From: Adiantum capillus-veneris | Lineage: Eukaryota; Streptophyta; Polypodiopsida; Polypodiales; Pteridaceae | DNA: 64,000 bases | NCBI GenBank assembly: GCA_014529385.2 | Contig: CM043948.1 | Location: 80,838,760 to 80,902,759, forward strand | Direction: 5' to 3' | In this document: piece after piece, positions 38,633-48,428 of the stretch | Layout of the letters: each line of letters begins with the position of its first letter | Position numbering within the stretch: the first letter of the stretch is position 1 | Position numbers and translations under genes: made by a program | The notes under the pieces: generated by a model | Seen by the model: only the letters and a program-made list of their open reading frames with translations | Database searches by the model: none | What the model was told of the DNA's origin: nothing

Positions 38633-38955
38633 CCAGCTGCTCGAGCACACGACTCTTCACTTTCTCCGATTACAGTGAGGTTTGGCAAGCATTCGAAGGT
38701 CGACAAAAATTTTGGGGGAACTCGTAGAGCTTAGTCTGCTCAAATTTTTGATTCGGGCTCATTTCGGCCTCCATTTCCACTACAGGCAAGTTTGCACAGG
38801 CTATTTCGTCATTTTGTACAGAATTTCTATCAGTGCCATTTTTTGCATAACAAGTGCCTTACAATCTTCTACAGTTTGTGCTATATACCACGTGATGTTT
38901 CCCGCTTCGTTTCTCATCTTTTCGGGCAGTTTTCACATCAGGTGTAGCATTTACA
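38633..38955 (+). other. E4 leader (after E5)
   Basis: Untranslated leader, homologous to 58330-58708 (E7) and to the complement of 62313-62616 (E8). Confidence 0.8.
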
Positions 38956-40092
38956 ATGACTGACAACAACTGAGGACAGGTTGCTGCTGAGGACAGGTTG
39001 GATGGGGACAATTACCCCATGTGGGCTTACATGATACAACATGTTCTTGTGTCAAAGGGCGTCCAAAATATTGTGTAGGGCATTGATGTACGTCCTGGTT
39101 CTGAGGATGCAGGTGATGTTGAGGATGTTGCAGGTCTTGCTGCAAGGATTGTTACTATTAGAGTTGTTTTGCCTACGGCAGAACAATCTCGTTGGGATGT
39201 AAAGGATGTGCAGGCCCATGCATTGATTGCGTTGTCTGTGAAGCGCACCATTGTTCCTCACATTCATTCAACAAAATCTGCAAAACAGGCTTGGGATATA
39301 TTGGCTGGTTTTTATGCAAGTCGCAATTAGGCTAAAATTGCTTTGCTGCGTAAAGAACTAGAGTTGAAGATCATGCATGAGGAAGATGATATGGAAACTT
39401 TCCTTACTCGTGTCAAGGATATCATGAACAACTTATTTTTGAAGGTGAAGTCATTTCAAAAAGTTCCCTTGCGCAGACTGTTCTTGATACCTTACAGATT
39501 CCTACCAGACTTTTGCTAGTACTTGGAGACTAATGACCCAAGGAAATCCTGAAGTTGTCAAGTTTCATGCATTATGCACATTGCTATTGCAAGAGTCACT
39601 TTCCAAAAAAAAAAGGACTAGGCAGCGTGCAGTTGAACAAGCTTTTATTGCTTCCTAATGCTTGTGTTGGCAGCAATTTGTCTGGAAATTCTGGTGATAA
39701 GGGCAAAAAGAAGATGCGTTGTCATTATTGTAAAGCTAATGATCACTTGATCAAGCAGTATCCTCAGTTGAAGGCCAAACATGCTAAGAAGAAAGAGGGT
39801 GGTTCCACTGCAAATGCTGGTTCCACTACAAATGCAGCCATTGTTGAGTCTTCTGTGAAAGGAGACTGTAATGCTGATGTTGATGTAGAATGGGCTTTTA
39901 GTGCAGAGTGCACTTACAATCCTGTTGTCCATGATGCATGCATGTCAGTTTGCTGCACATTCACATGTGTGGTATTTCGACGCTGGTGCTACAAAGCACA
40001 TTACCTCACATTGTGAATTGTTCACCTCTCTCAAGTTTGTCCCTCATGGGAATTTAGTCACTTGTGCCAACAATGCCTCTTATCCGGTTTAG
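38956..40092 (+). pseudogene. gag: E4 gag and protease
   Basis: Gag blocks are readable in changing frames: LDGDNYPMWAYMIQHVLVSK (about 38996), KSAKQAWDIL (about 39277), a CCHC knuckle CHYCKANDHLIKQY with its last Cys changed (about 39720), and a protease block WYFDAGATKHITS (about 39971) with DAGA instead of DSGA. Stops interrupt at about 38971, 39077, 39328 and 39517. The better-preserved E8 copy (61392-62312, minus) shows the intended 306-codon Gag. Confidence 0.88.
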
Positions 40093-40107
40093 GGAGTTGG
40101 AAAGATT

Positions 40108-41116
40108 GTGCTTACTGCTGCTAATGGCAGTTCTTTCACACTTGTTGATGCACTTTATGTACCTGGGATCAAGAAGAATCTTTTGTCTCTATCCGCACTT
40201 GCTAGACTTGGACTTGTAGTCAAATTTGTGGATGACAAATGTACAGTTCATGATCTTAGTTTTGGTGATGAAATCGTTGCATCTGGGATTTTGTGCCGTG
40301 GTCTATATAAGCTCACTTTGTATGAAAAGTGTGGAAATTTTTTTGCAAATGCTATTGCAGATTCAAGGGCTTTTTCAGATGCAAAACTTTGGCATGCACA
40401 TTTTGGTCATCTGAATTTTGCCAGTTTCCTGCGTTTGCAAAAATCTGATATGGTTGCTTCTTTGCCACCTCTTGAAGCACCTGTCAAACATGTTTGTGAA
40501 GGCTGTATTTTGGGTAAGATGTAGTGTTCTAAGTTTCCAAAGGATGGTTCAGTTTGGGCCACATGCAGGTTGCAGCTTGTGCATAGTGATGTTTGTGGGC
40601 CCATGCAAACTCCATCCTTGGGAAATTACCTTTACTTCGTGACTTTCATTGATGATTACTCCAGGCATGCATGGGTAGCTTAAAGCGAAGTGCGAAGTTT
40701 TTATGTGCTTCAAACAATTTATGGCTATGGCTGAAAATGTCTCGAAATGTACTATGGGCACCCTCGGTTCCGATCCAGGGGGGGAGTATATGTCTCATGA
40801 ATTCAATGCATTTCTGGCTAGTTGTGGGATAAAACACCAATGTAGAGTGCCTTATATACCTCAACAAAATGGTGTTGCTGACAGGAAAAACAGGTCACTT
40901 ACAAAAATGGCACGATGTATGGTCAAAAGTCAAGCTTTGCCGCATTCCTTTTGGCTTGAGGCCATCATGTGTGCCACTTATATACTAAATAGGTGTCCTA
41001 CAAAAGCTTTGCAGTCTATTACTCCATATGAAGCATGGCATGATAGAAGAAATCCTTCTATTGAGCACATGTGTGTTTTTGGCTTTTTTGCATATGCTTT
41101 GGTGCCACAAACATAG
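40108..41116 (+). pseudogene. pol: E4 integrase region
   Basis: The pre-integrase block LWHAHFGHLNF (about 40389) and zinc-binding CEGCILGKM (about 40497) are followed by the core: Asp in VHSDVCGP (about 40577), Asp in SDPGGEYMS (about 40770), and NGVADRKNRS (about 40868), where the catalytic Glu is Asp. There is a TAG at 40522 and a frame break near 40680. Inactive. Confidence 0.88.
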
Positions 41117-41217
41117 CGCTGAAAATTGGATAATAAGACTATCAAACATATTGTTGTTGGTTATAGTGCTGAAAGCAAAGATTACAGGTTGTATCAGCCG
41201 CAAAAAAAAAATGTATT

Positions 41218-42366
41218 TTGGTTTCATGGGATGTAGTGTTGGTGGAGGATTTTGTTCAGCCCTTGCTGTCATGTACTAGAGACAGTAATGTAAGCTCACA
41301 TAACATTTATGACACTTTGTTGCCTCTTTTTGGTGGTGGAAATACAAATGTAAGTTCTAATGAGGCATATGTACAACCTATGGGGGTTTCTGAAAATGTT
41401 ACAGATCAGCCTATTACTGATGCAGATGTACATGATGTACTTCATGATGAAAGGGCTGAAAATGAGCAGGCTAGAGGTATGCCAAAATGGCTGGTGCACA
41501 CTTTGCGTGATAGTAGATTGGATGCACCTTTGTCTAGTCGTACTCGTTCAGGCTCTCGCCATGCATCTTATGCATGAGATTGTTATGCTTTAGCTGTGTC
41601 TAGCTTACATGATATTGAGGAGCCTCTAAATTTTGATGAAGCACAGAATTCAGAAAATTGGATGGCTGCCATGCAATCAGAATATAATGCACTGATAGAA
41701 AATGACACATGGAATTTATGTGATTTGCCTCCTGGCAAAAAGGCCATTGGTACAAAGTGGGTTTACAACTTTTGAAACGCAAGCATAAGGCTCGACTTGT
41801 TGCAAAGGGTTACGCACAACAAAAAGGCATAGATTATGAAGAGACATTTGCTCCCACTTGTCGTATGATTACTGTGCATTTTCTATGTGCATTGGGAACT
41901 CATTTTGGTTGGGATGTACATTAATTAGACATTGATACTGCTTTGTTGAATGGTGACATATTTGAGGAAGTTTATGTAATGGAGCCTCGCAAATTTGTCA
42001 AGAAAGGACAAGAGGACAAAGTGTGCAAATGTAACAAGGCTTTGTATGGGTTGAAGAAATCTCTTTGTGCTTGGTATGAGAAAGCTGACACTCATTTGGT
42101 CAAACAAGGCTTTCATAACAGTGCAGCAGAAAGCACATTGTATGTAAAGTGTGAGGGTGATGTACTTCTTATTGTGGTTCTTTATGTAAATGATTTGCTG
42201 ATCACTGGACCAAATGTGAAACATATTGCTGAATTTAAGGCTGATTTGAATGCTACTTTCAAGATGCAAGATTTGGGGTTGTTGTATCATTATTTGGGCA
42301 TACAGTTTAAGCAGTGTGATGGTGGTATTGCCTTGTGTCAGAAAAGTTACATAGAGACATTGCTAT
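41218..42366 (+). pseudogene. pol: E4 linker and reverse transcriptase (5' part)
   Basis: After a non-conserved linker, the RT reads [20 protein letters not shown] (about 41792), then the LDIDTALLNGDI block, LYGLKKSLCAWYEK, and the catalytic block YVNDLLITG (about 42182), where the usual YVDD has Asn. The domain is cut by E6 at 42366, just after KSYIETLL. Stops at 41577 and 41923 and a frameshift near 41775 also break it. Confidence 0.9.
42363..42366. other. E6 target site duplication, left
   Basis: CTAT, repeated at 45513-45516; one more base may be included with a mismatch. Joining across restores E4 pol. Confidence 0.75.
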
Positions 42367-42664
42367 TGATAGCCGTTTTTCGGCTTTCCATAATTGCCAT
42401 AGTGAGTTAACCCACCCTACCAAAATCATCCAAACACTGTGGCTATCTTGCATTCCCCTCTCTTTGTGCATTTGAGTACAAGGAGATATCACGTGCGTCC
42501 TAGTTCGCATCTACAACTAGGTGGTGCCCCTTTTCTTGTTTGGTTTTTGGCTGTGGGTTGTTGTTGTCTCTGATTGTGCTTGCCCTAGCCCCAATTGAGC
42601 AGCACGGGAGCCTCGAAGGGTGTTTAGAGGCCGCTCTTCTTGTTGCCCGCCCCGGACCGCCTCA
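42367..42664 (+). repeat. E6 5' LTR
   Basis: 298 bp, TGATAGCC...CGCCTCA. No TATAAA-like box stands out; the E1 LTR segment carrying one is missing here. Confidence 0.93.
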
Positions 42665-42667
42665 AAT

Positions 42668-42683
42668 TGGTGCCCCCACTGAG
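42668..42683 (+). other. E6 primer-binding site
   Basis: TGGTGCCCCCACTGAGGA-type text as in E1, three bases after the LTR. Confidence 0.8.
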
Positions 42684-42977
42684 GACTGACTTTGTGCTTA
42701 TTGTTGTTGTATTGTATGAATGCTTGAATTTCACGATAATCAAGTAGATTATATGAATCATGAAAACTTGTATGACCGAGTTTAATTTCAAGGCAACAAA
42801 AATTGATCTAGAATATGGTTTGGATTAGCATAACATAAGAAAGGAAAAAAACATTTTCACATAAGAATCTAGAATTCATCCTGAAAGACCTTTCAAAACT
42901 TTGTGTAGCTAGTTGATGTCATGAGAGAAAATGATTGTTTGGAACTAATCTTTGTGTGGTTCTAGCATTGAGAGACT

Positions 42978-43880
42978 ATGACACGCTATACCTTTGATGA
43001 TATCCCAATCTTCTTCGGAAATCTAGAAGAAGATGTTGATGATTTTCTTGTTGATTTTAGAATGGTTTGTCGTATCCTTGGTAAAAGGGATGACATTGAA
43101 AAAGGGGATTTTCTATTGCTATGCCTTAGAGGCAACACCGAGCAATGGTTTTGGAGCATGTCTTCTCAGATTGAAGATGGGTATACCCAAATTTCCAAAG
43201 CTTTGAAGACCAGATTCTCTAAATTTCCAACAACGGAGAAACCATGGGCTTCATTAGGGAGACTTCAACAACATGGTGAAGACTACTACGCTTATGAGGA
43301 TAGTTTTTCTCGTCAATGAGGAGGATATGGGTTTAGTTCTACATTTCCAGATTATGTAAAAATGGAGCAATTTATTTCGGGTTTGTCTCCTTTCCTAAAG
43401 ACTAAGGTTACTTGTAGTGGACCCTCTACCTTTGAAGAAGCGGTCACTATTGCCCGAAGGAAGTTTCACAAGTACTTCTACATCAAAAATGGTTTCCATC
43501 ATGCTGGAAGAACCAACCATCATGAAAGTGTTTCTATCAAGGAGTCATCTCCTTTGCCATACTTGTCTCCTTCTACTCCGACAAATGTTGAAGAAGTTAC
43601 TTACATGCCAACTGATTATTCAAGTGCTAAAGTGTGTGTCCAAGATTCAAATGTGGAATCTCTTTCTTCTACCTTTATCACAAGCATGCAAAAATCGACA
43701 CAAGATATCTCAAATGGCATTGATGATTCGATAATGGATACATCCAACCTTTTGGCAGAGGATCAATTTCTAGTCCGAGCAGACGAAGCTTTTGTGCAAC
43801 ATGACTCTATGGAGAATGAAGACCTTGAAGGTAACCTTGATCTTATGGAATGTTCTGAGAGTGTATCTTGTCTAAAATAA
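42978..43880 (+). pseudogene. gag: E6 gag, one TGA
   Basis: The ATG at 42978 opens a frame with IPIFFGNLEEDVDDFLVDF, matching FFGEPGEDAELFLANF of the E1 Gag, followed by EQWFWSMSSQIEDGY and KALKTRFSKF blocks. A TGA at 43317-43319 (in SRQ*GGYGF) splits it; the frame continues to 43880 with EQFISGLSPFLKTKV. No CCHC zinc knuckle is visible, unlike E1. The tail is Ser/Thr- and acid-rich. Particle formation could rely on the Gag of another element. Confidence 0.85.
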
Positions 43881-43919
43881 GAGAGTGAAGAAGAAGATGA
43901 AATCATAGGTGGGGAGATC

Positions 43920-45167
43920 ATGGACCACATTGATCATAAAGAGATGATTGCGTACATGGAATGCCAACTCCAAAACAAAGTAGAAGAGTGTGAGTTGAAT
44001 CCATGTGAGGATAATCTTCAAGAAGTGTTTGAGGATGTTGAAAAGCATTGGTATGACCCATGTATATTAAGCATGGAGGAACCTATCATGCAAGAAGCCA
44101 AAGTTTTCACAAAATCAAACAGTAATCCATCAACCTTTGAGGTGGTACAATGTGAGGAGTTACAACCTTGCCAAAGGGGGGGCTTAGAAGGGGATGAAGA
44201 ACATGGGAGAGTAGTAAAAAATAAAATCATAAAAGGAAACTTTCAGAAGGGTATCATTCTCTCCAATGGTGTTTTAGTGGGTGGCTCTCCATTCATGGGA
44301 CAATCTCTTAGCCAAAAAATCCAAGCTTTTGAAGCCCCAATCATCTTCACATTGGGTTTCACCTCTTCAAAGTCAAATTCTCCTCTCTTCACATATAACT
44401 TTCATCGGGGGCACCATACCTTCTTAAGTGGAAGAGGACATGAATACTTGGTGATGAACGGATGTTTCCAAACCTTCTTCATTTGGTTCTTTGGTGTATG
44501 GAGGTCGCACATTGTGATGCTTCTAGTCTTCATCATAGATGAAAAACTTGTTGATTGCTACATGTGGATATTTCATCAATCAGTACCAAAATCTATTCTC
44601 TTCGAATGTTTTGTAAGCAATGGAAACCTTCGTCTATTATATACTTATGTGGTAAACTATTTGCAATATCTTCCAATAGCAGTTGGAAGCATGGATCAAG
44701 CTTTCCTAAATCATGAAGGTCATAGAATCTTTGACTTGATGAGCCTACCCAGGTTGATTGAATTTTATGAGCTACAGTTCTGGAATTTGCTCATACAAGC
44801 TCTTGAAGATCGTAGCAGATACATCAACTTTACACAGGAGGAAGAGCAACCAATCTTTTATATCACATTCATAGTGATAGATGCAATGATAGACAACAAT
44901 AAAATCTACAAGTTACTTCAACCGAAATCAGTAAGTGATTCCATACCATACATCTCTCTTTGGGAAAGATATTTCAAGATCTTTGATCCTGGGGGGTGCT
45001 TATGGAAACTTTCTCAATGGAGCAGGTTTACTCAGTCACTTCATTACATTCTACTATTGGCTCTGAGAACCTTTCATATCACACAAGGTTTTTTAATCAT
45101 ACAACAAAGGTTCTTCAAAGATGAGAGCAAACAAAGACAGACGTTACACAATCTACATGTTGTATGA
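43920..45167 (+). CDS. E6 ORF2: 415-aa protein of unknown function
   Basis: I do not recognise this protein. It is fully open from ATG 43920 to TGA 45165-45167, in the place where pol would be, and ends just before the palindrome and polypurine tract. The N-terminal ~100 residues are acidic with a possible coiled stretch. Residues about 181-207 are strongly hydrophobic and aromatic (GCFQTFFIWFFGVW, then IVMLLVFII), possibly membrane-associated. The C-terminal half is rich in aromatic residues (YIN, FYITFIVIDAMI). No zinc finger, protease or RT motif is present. It is open while the neighbouring gag has a stop. It could be an env-position accessory protein, a captured host gene, or a chance frame; the length makes chance less likely. 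Confidence 0.6.
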   Translation: MDHIDHKEMIAYMECQLQNKVEECELNPCEDNLQEVFEDVEKHWYDPCILSMEEPIMQEAKVFTKSNSNPSTFEVVQCEELQPCQRGGLEGDEEHGRVVKNKIIKGNFQKGIILSNGVLVGGSPFMGQSLSQKIQAFEAPIIFTLGFTSSKSNSPLFTYNFHRGHHTFLSGRGHEYLVMNGCFQTFFIWFFGVWRSHIVMLLVFIIDEKLVDCYMWIFHQSVPKSILFECFVSNGNLRLLYTYVVNYLQYLPIAVGSMDQAFLNHEGHRIFDLMSLPRLIEFYELQFWNLLIQALEDRSRYINFTQEEEQPIFYITFIVIDAMIDNNKIYKLLQPKSVSDSIPYISLWERYFKIFDPGGCLWKLSQWSRFTQSLHYILLLALRTFHITQGFLIIQQRFFKDESKQRQTLHNLHVV

Positions 45168-45174
45168 TCGGATA

Positions 45175-45196
45175 AATGGTACATGAATGTACCATT
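45175..45196. promoter_or_regulatory. Perfect palindrome before E6 polypurine tract
   Basis: AATGGTACAT-GA-ATGTACCATT, 10-bp arms with a 2-base centre, conserved with E1 13269-13290. Confidence 0.7.
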
Positions 45197-45199
45197 ATC

Positions 45200-45214
45200 T
45201 AAGGGGGGGGCTAA
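45200..45214 (+). other. E6 polypurine tract
   Basis: AAGGGGGGGGCTAA directly before the 3' LTR. Confidence 0.85.
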
Positions 45215-45512
45215 TGATAGCCGTTTTTCGGCTTTCCATAATTTCCATAGTGAGTTAACCCACCCTACCAAAATCATCCAAACACTGTGGCTATCTTGCA
45301 TTCCCCTCTCTTTGTGCGTTTGAGTACAAGGAGATATCACGTGCGTCCTAGTTCGCATCTACAACTAGGTGGTGCCCCTTTTCTTGTTTGGTTTCTGGCT
45401 GTGGGTTGTTGTTATCCCTGATTGTGCTTGCCCCAGCCCCAATTGAGCAGCACGGGAGCCTCGAAGGGTGTTTAGAGGCCGCTCTTCTTGTTGCCCGCCC
45501 CGAACCGCCTCA
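45215..45512 (+). repeat. E6 3' LTR
   Basis: 298 bp, followed by CTAT. Confidence 0.93.
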
Positions 45513-46289
45513 CTATGTAAGTTTGGACTTGAAGATTGCAAACCTATTGCCACTCCCATGGAAATAGGTTTGAAGTTGAGTCTACATGATGCTGGTGATC
45601 CTGCTCATGTCACTCTTTACCAAAATGCTGTTGGCTGCCTCATTTATGTATGCAACACGAGGCCAGATATTTAATTTGCACTCTCATAGGTCAGCAGATT
45701 TATGCATAGCCCAGGGTCTAAGCATTGGCAGGTTGTCAAGAGGATTTTTTGGTACCTTAGTGGCACTTTACATCTTGGCTTGTTTTATCCCAAGGGGGGA
45801 TCATTGCCGCCAGATTTACATGCTTTTTCGAACTCAGACTGGGCTGGTTGTTTTGACACGCGAGTGTCCACAAGTGGTTTTTGTTTCATACTTGGCAGCT
45901 CATGTATATCATGATTGAGCAAGAAGCAACCTACTATGGCTACTTCAAGTTGTGAGGCTGAGTACAGGGTAGTCTTCACAGCTACGGTTGAGTGTATATG
46001 GCTCAGACGCCTTATGGCTGATTTCGGTGTTGGACAAGACACTGCCAACACTATCTACACCGATAGTCAGAGCGCATTGGCAGTTGCGAGGAACCTAGTT
46101 TTTCATGCTCACACAAAGCACATTGAGGTGCATTACCACTATGTCAGGGAGAGTCTCTCAGCAGGAGAGATCAGCTTGGCTTATGTGCCAACACATGACG
46201 ACCTTGTTGATCTTTTCACAAAGGCATTGTCTCGTGAGAAGCTTGAAGCTTTCCGCAAAGCTTTGGGCTTACTCCCCTTTGTGGAGTGA
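45513..46289 (+). pseudogene. pol: E4 RT end and RNase H
   Basis: Continuation of E4 pol after E6. It contains CKPIATPM (about 45538), then the SDWAGCFDTRVSTSGFCF block (about 45836), and RNase H with CEAEYR (about 45954), YTDSQSALAVA (about 46058) and TKHIEVHYHYVRE (about 46117). It ends at TGA 46287-46289. Frame changes occur near 45680 and 45915. Acidic residues of RNase H are kept. Confidence 0.92.
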
Positions 46290-46352
46290 TCATGTCCTCA
46301 GGGCATGGCACTTCCCTTTACTCATGTGCTAGCTCTGGTTCACCGCATTACT

Positions 46353-46364
46353 CCAGGGGGGATT
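46353..46364 (+). other. E4 polypurine tract
   Basis: CCAGGGGGGATT directly before the 3' LTR; the complement is seen at 63941-63955 in E9. Confidence 0.8.
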
Positions 46365-46591
46365 TGTTACCATATACATGTGGTTGTGATGTGTGTGAAC
46401 ACACTAGGACCGTCGGGGCATTTTTTCCCTCTTTAGGAGGTTTTTCCATCCGTGCATTGTATATACACCCATCACTCTAGGGCTATCCATCTTTCCATTG
46501 CACACTAAGTAACACACTCTCTATTGTGTGCCTTGAGCTTCCTTCATCTTCTCCAAGCTGTGTGCGTTTCTCTGCAACCCTAATTCCAACA
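46365..46591 (+). repeat. E4 3' LTR
   Basis: 227 bp, followed by AAAAA. Confidence 0.93.
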
Positions 46592-46599
46592 AAAAAACC

Positions 46600-48217
46600 T
46601 TACCTCAAATATTGATAGGTAATGTTTACCCCAACGAAGATTTTTCTCTAGCAAGGGTACCATACTTGCCATCAACTTAGCCAATAGTACATTTGCAACA
46701 AGTTACAGTCATACACTTTTCCATAAGCCCACCAAGCTAGTATATTTTTGTACAAGCTAGTTTCCTCTTCCTCGCTCCTTGTGCAGCGCCACAATTCGCA
46801 CATATGCTTGTGCTCATTTTGGAAATTCTTATTCACATAATGCGTGGTGTGAATGTGCAAGCTCTGCTCCCAATAAAACAAGCATGGGTGCTCTCTTCCT
46901 TCCTTAACATTGTTAGGACCTCTGTTGAACAGAGTTCAAATAGCTTTCCAATTTGCTCCAGCCTCATCTGCCATGAATCCTTTGAAATCAGTTGGATAGT
47001 GTCCGTTGTCCAATAACACCACATTCATCATTTCCCGAAACATAATTTTTGTCTGCCTTTCTTCTTCTTTCATCTCACAAACGGCTATTGTTTTTGCATC
47101 TCTTGCATCTTGCATAAGTAAATGAATAATCAATGCCACTAAGGAACGAAGAAGGGATTGTAGGATGTTTGCATAGGGCTTATGCAGGATCGTAGAGATG
47201 TGCCACCATTATTGTCCACCCCACCCCACCACTCTTTGCACGTGATGGAAGCAAACGTAGCTCCTTCACAATTCCCCATTCCTGTCTTGTCGCATTCTAT
47301 TTACCAGCTTGACTCCAAACCCAAGTCCGTTGATAAACATTTTGAATACATGACATCTTTTAATAGGGTGGGAGTAGGATCTATGGATTGTCCTGGAAAG
47401 AGCATGCCATGGAAAAACTTATACCCGCAACTGTTCTTTAGCCTTAGCAATTGAGACTCTGTGTCGACTCCAATTCGCATAGTAGTTACTTCTCTCATTA
47501 GGTGTTTAAACCTGGTAATAATAGCGGATACAGGGATGCCAGACAAAGCACTACAAAACATGTTCGGAGTCGACAATCTGAAATGTCACCTTTGTGTATG
47601 GATCAATGGCCGCATCTCCTCTAGTATTGAGAGAAGCTCATTACTATCCAATGGTTCCTCATTTTCTTGAACAAACGCTCCCATTACCATTTATTTTGCG
47701 AGATCCAATTGCAAATTCCTAGGTCCAGTTGTCGGTGATGTGGAAAACACACGAGACACAAGTTCTCTCATCCATTTTATTTCCGAGTGCAAAACTCCCT
47801 TTGCGACGACAGGGTGGTCATGGTTTCCAATGTGGATGAACAAGAGGGTCCAGTTGTTCTTAGTGAGCAAGTAGTAGATAATACAAGAACACTCTCATGG
47901 AGAACTAGACTTTGACCACAGTGAAAGCACCATAGAGTTCCATTTTCTGAGGTCAACATGCCTACGAACAAAATTGATGTCATCAACTTCCCTGTCCAAG
48001 AAGTCTTGTTTTGCCGTCCGTTTATCGCTCTGATTAAACATGAACCTTTTTTGAAGATAAGATGTCCGCCACATTTACTTCTCCTCATTATAGTTAGGTA
48101 CTTCATTCTAGATTGAACAGGCTTAACCCAACAATGTTTGTCATACTTTTGATCCATCCCCAACATGTACGGGTATGGACAAAGTACAGGATGGCATTTC
48201 GTACGACCAACCTGCAA
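46600..48217 (-). pseudogene. ORF-L (unit B), N-terminal and middle parts
   Basis: Read leftward: an N-terminal block with MWRTSYLQKRF and FLDREVDDINFVRRHVDL (47905-48074), WTLLFIHIGNHDHPVV (about 47830), MGAFVQENEEPLDSNELL (about 47645), MADEAGANWKAIELCS (about 46930-46980), and EQSLHIHTTHYV followed by WWAYGK (about 46720-46870). Stops and frame changes separate the blocks. The matching blocks in unit A argue for one ancestral protein. Introns cannot be excluded as the cause of some frame changes. Confidence 0.55.
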
Positions 48218-48428
48218 AAGTCAAAAATTGTGGAAAATTATAATGGGTTGGGTTTTTTGGCCACTCGAGCATAATCGACTCTCTATTTACTGTTCGCAAC
48301 TCTCTATAAGGTGTAAGCAGGCACTGCGGAGACTCAAGGAGCATGGGAGTTGACGGCAAGCCCATCCTCTCGAGTCTCGGGTTTCGCCCTCTCTTGCTCA
48401 CCTTGTAACTCCAACTTCTCCCACACCC

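Larger units (their letters stand above)
42367..45512 (+). mobile_element. E6: non-autonomous gypsy element with gag and an unknown ORF
   Basis: 3146 bp with 298-bp LTRs (about 7 differences). The LTR ends, primer-binding site, pre-PPT palindrome and polypurine tract match E1, but pol is absent. It carries a gag related to that of E1 and a 415-codon open frame instead. This fits the class of terminal-repeat elements that keep only gag (TR-GAG) and depend on an autonomous relative for RT and integrase. Confidence 0.92.
33814..46591 (+). mobile_element. E4: Ty1/copia retrotransposon inserted in unit B
   Basis: 227-bp LTRs (33814-34040 and 46365-46591, TGTTACC...CCAACA) flank a decayed gag-PR-INT-RT-RNaseH interior, the gene order of Ty1/copia. 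E5 is inserted in its 5' leader and E6 in its RT-RNase H region. Family members E7, E8 and E9 are at the right end of the window. LTR divergence by eye is about 15 of 227 positions, the highest in the window. Multiple stops and frameshifts make it inactive. Confidence 0.93.

Noticed and set aside
43920-45167. Naming E6 ORF2 an envelope-like protein
   Set aside because: Position and one hydrophobic segment are compatible, but there is no signal peptide, cleavage site or coiled-coil pattern.
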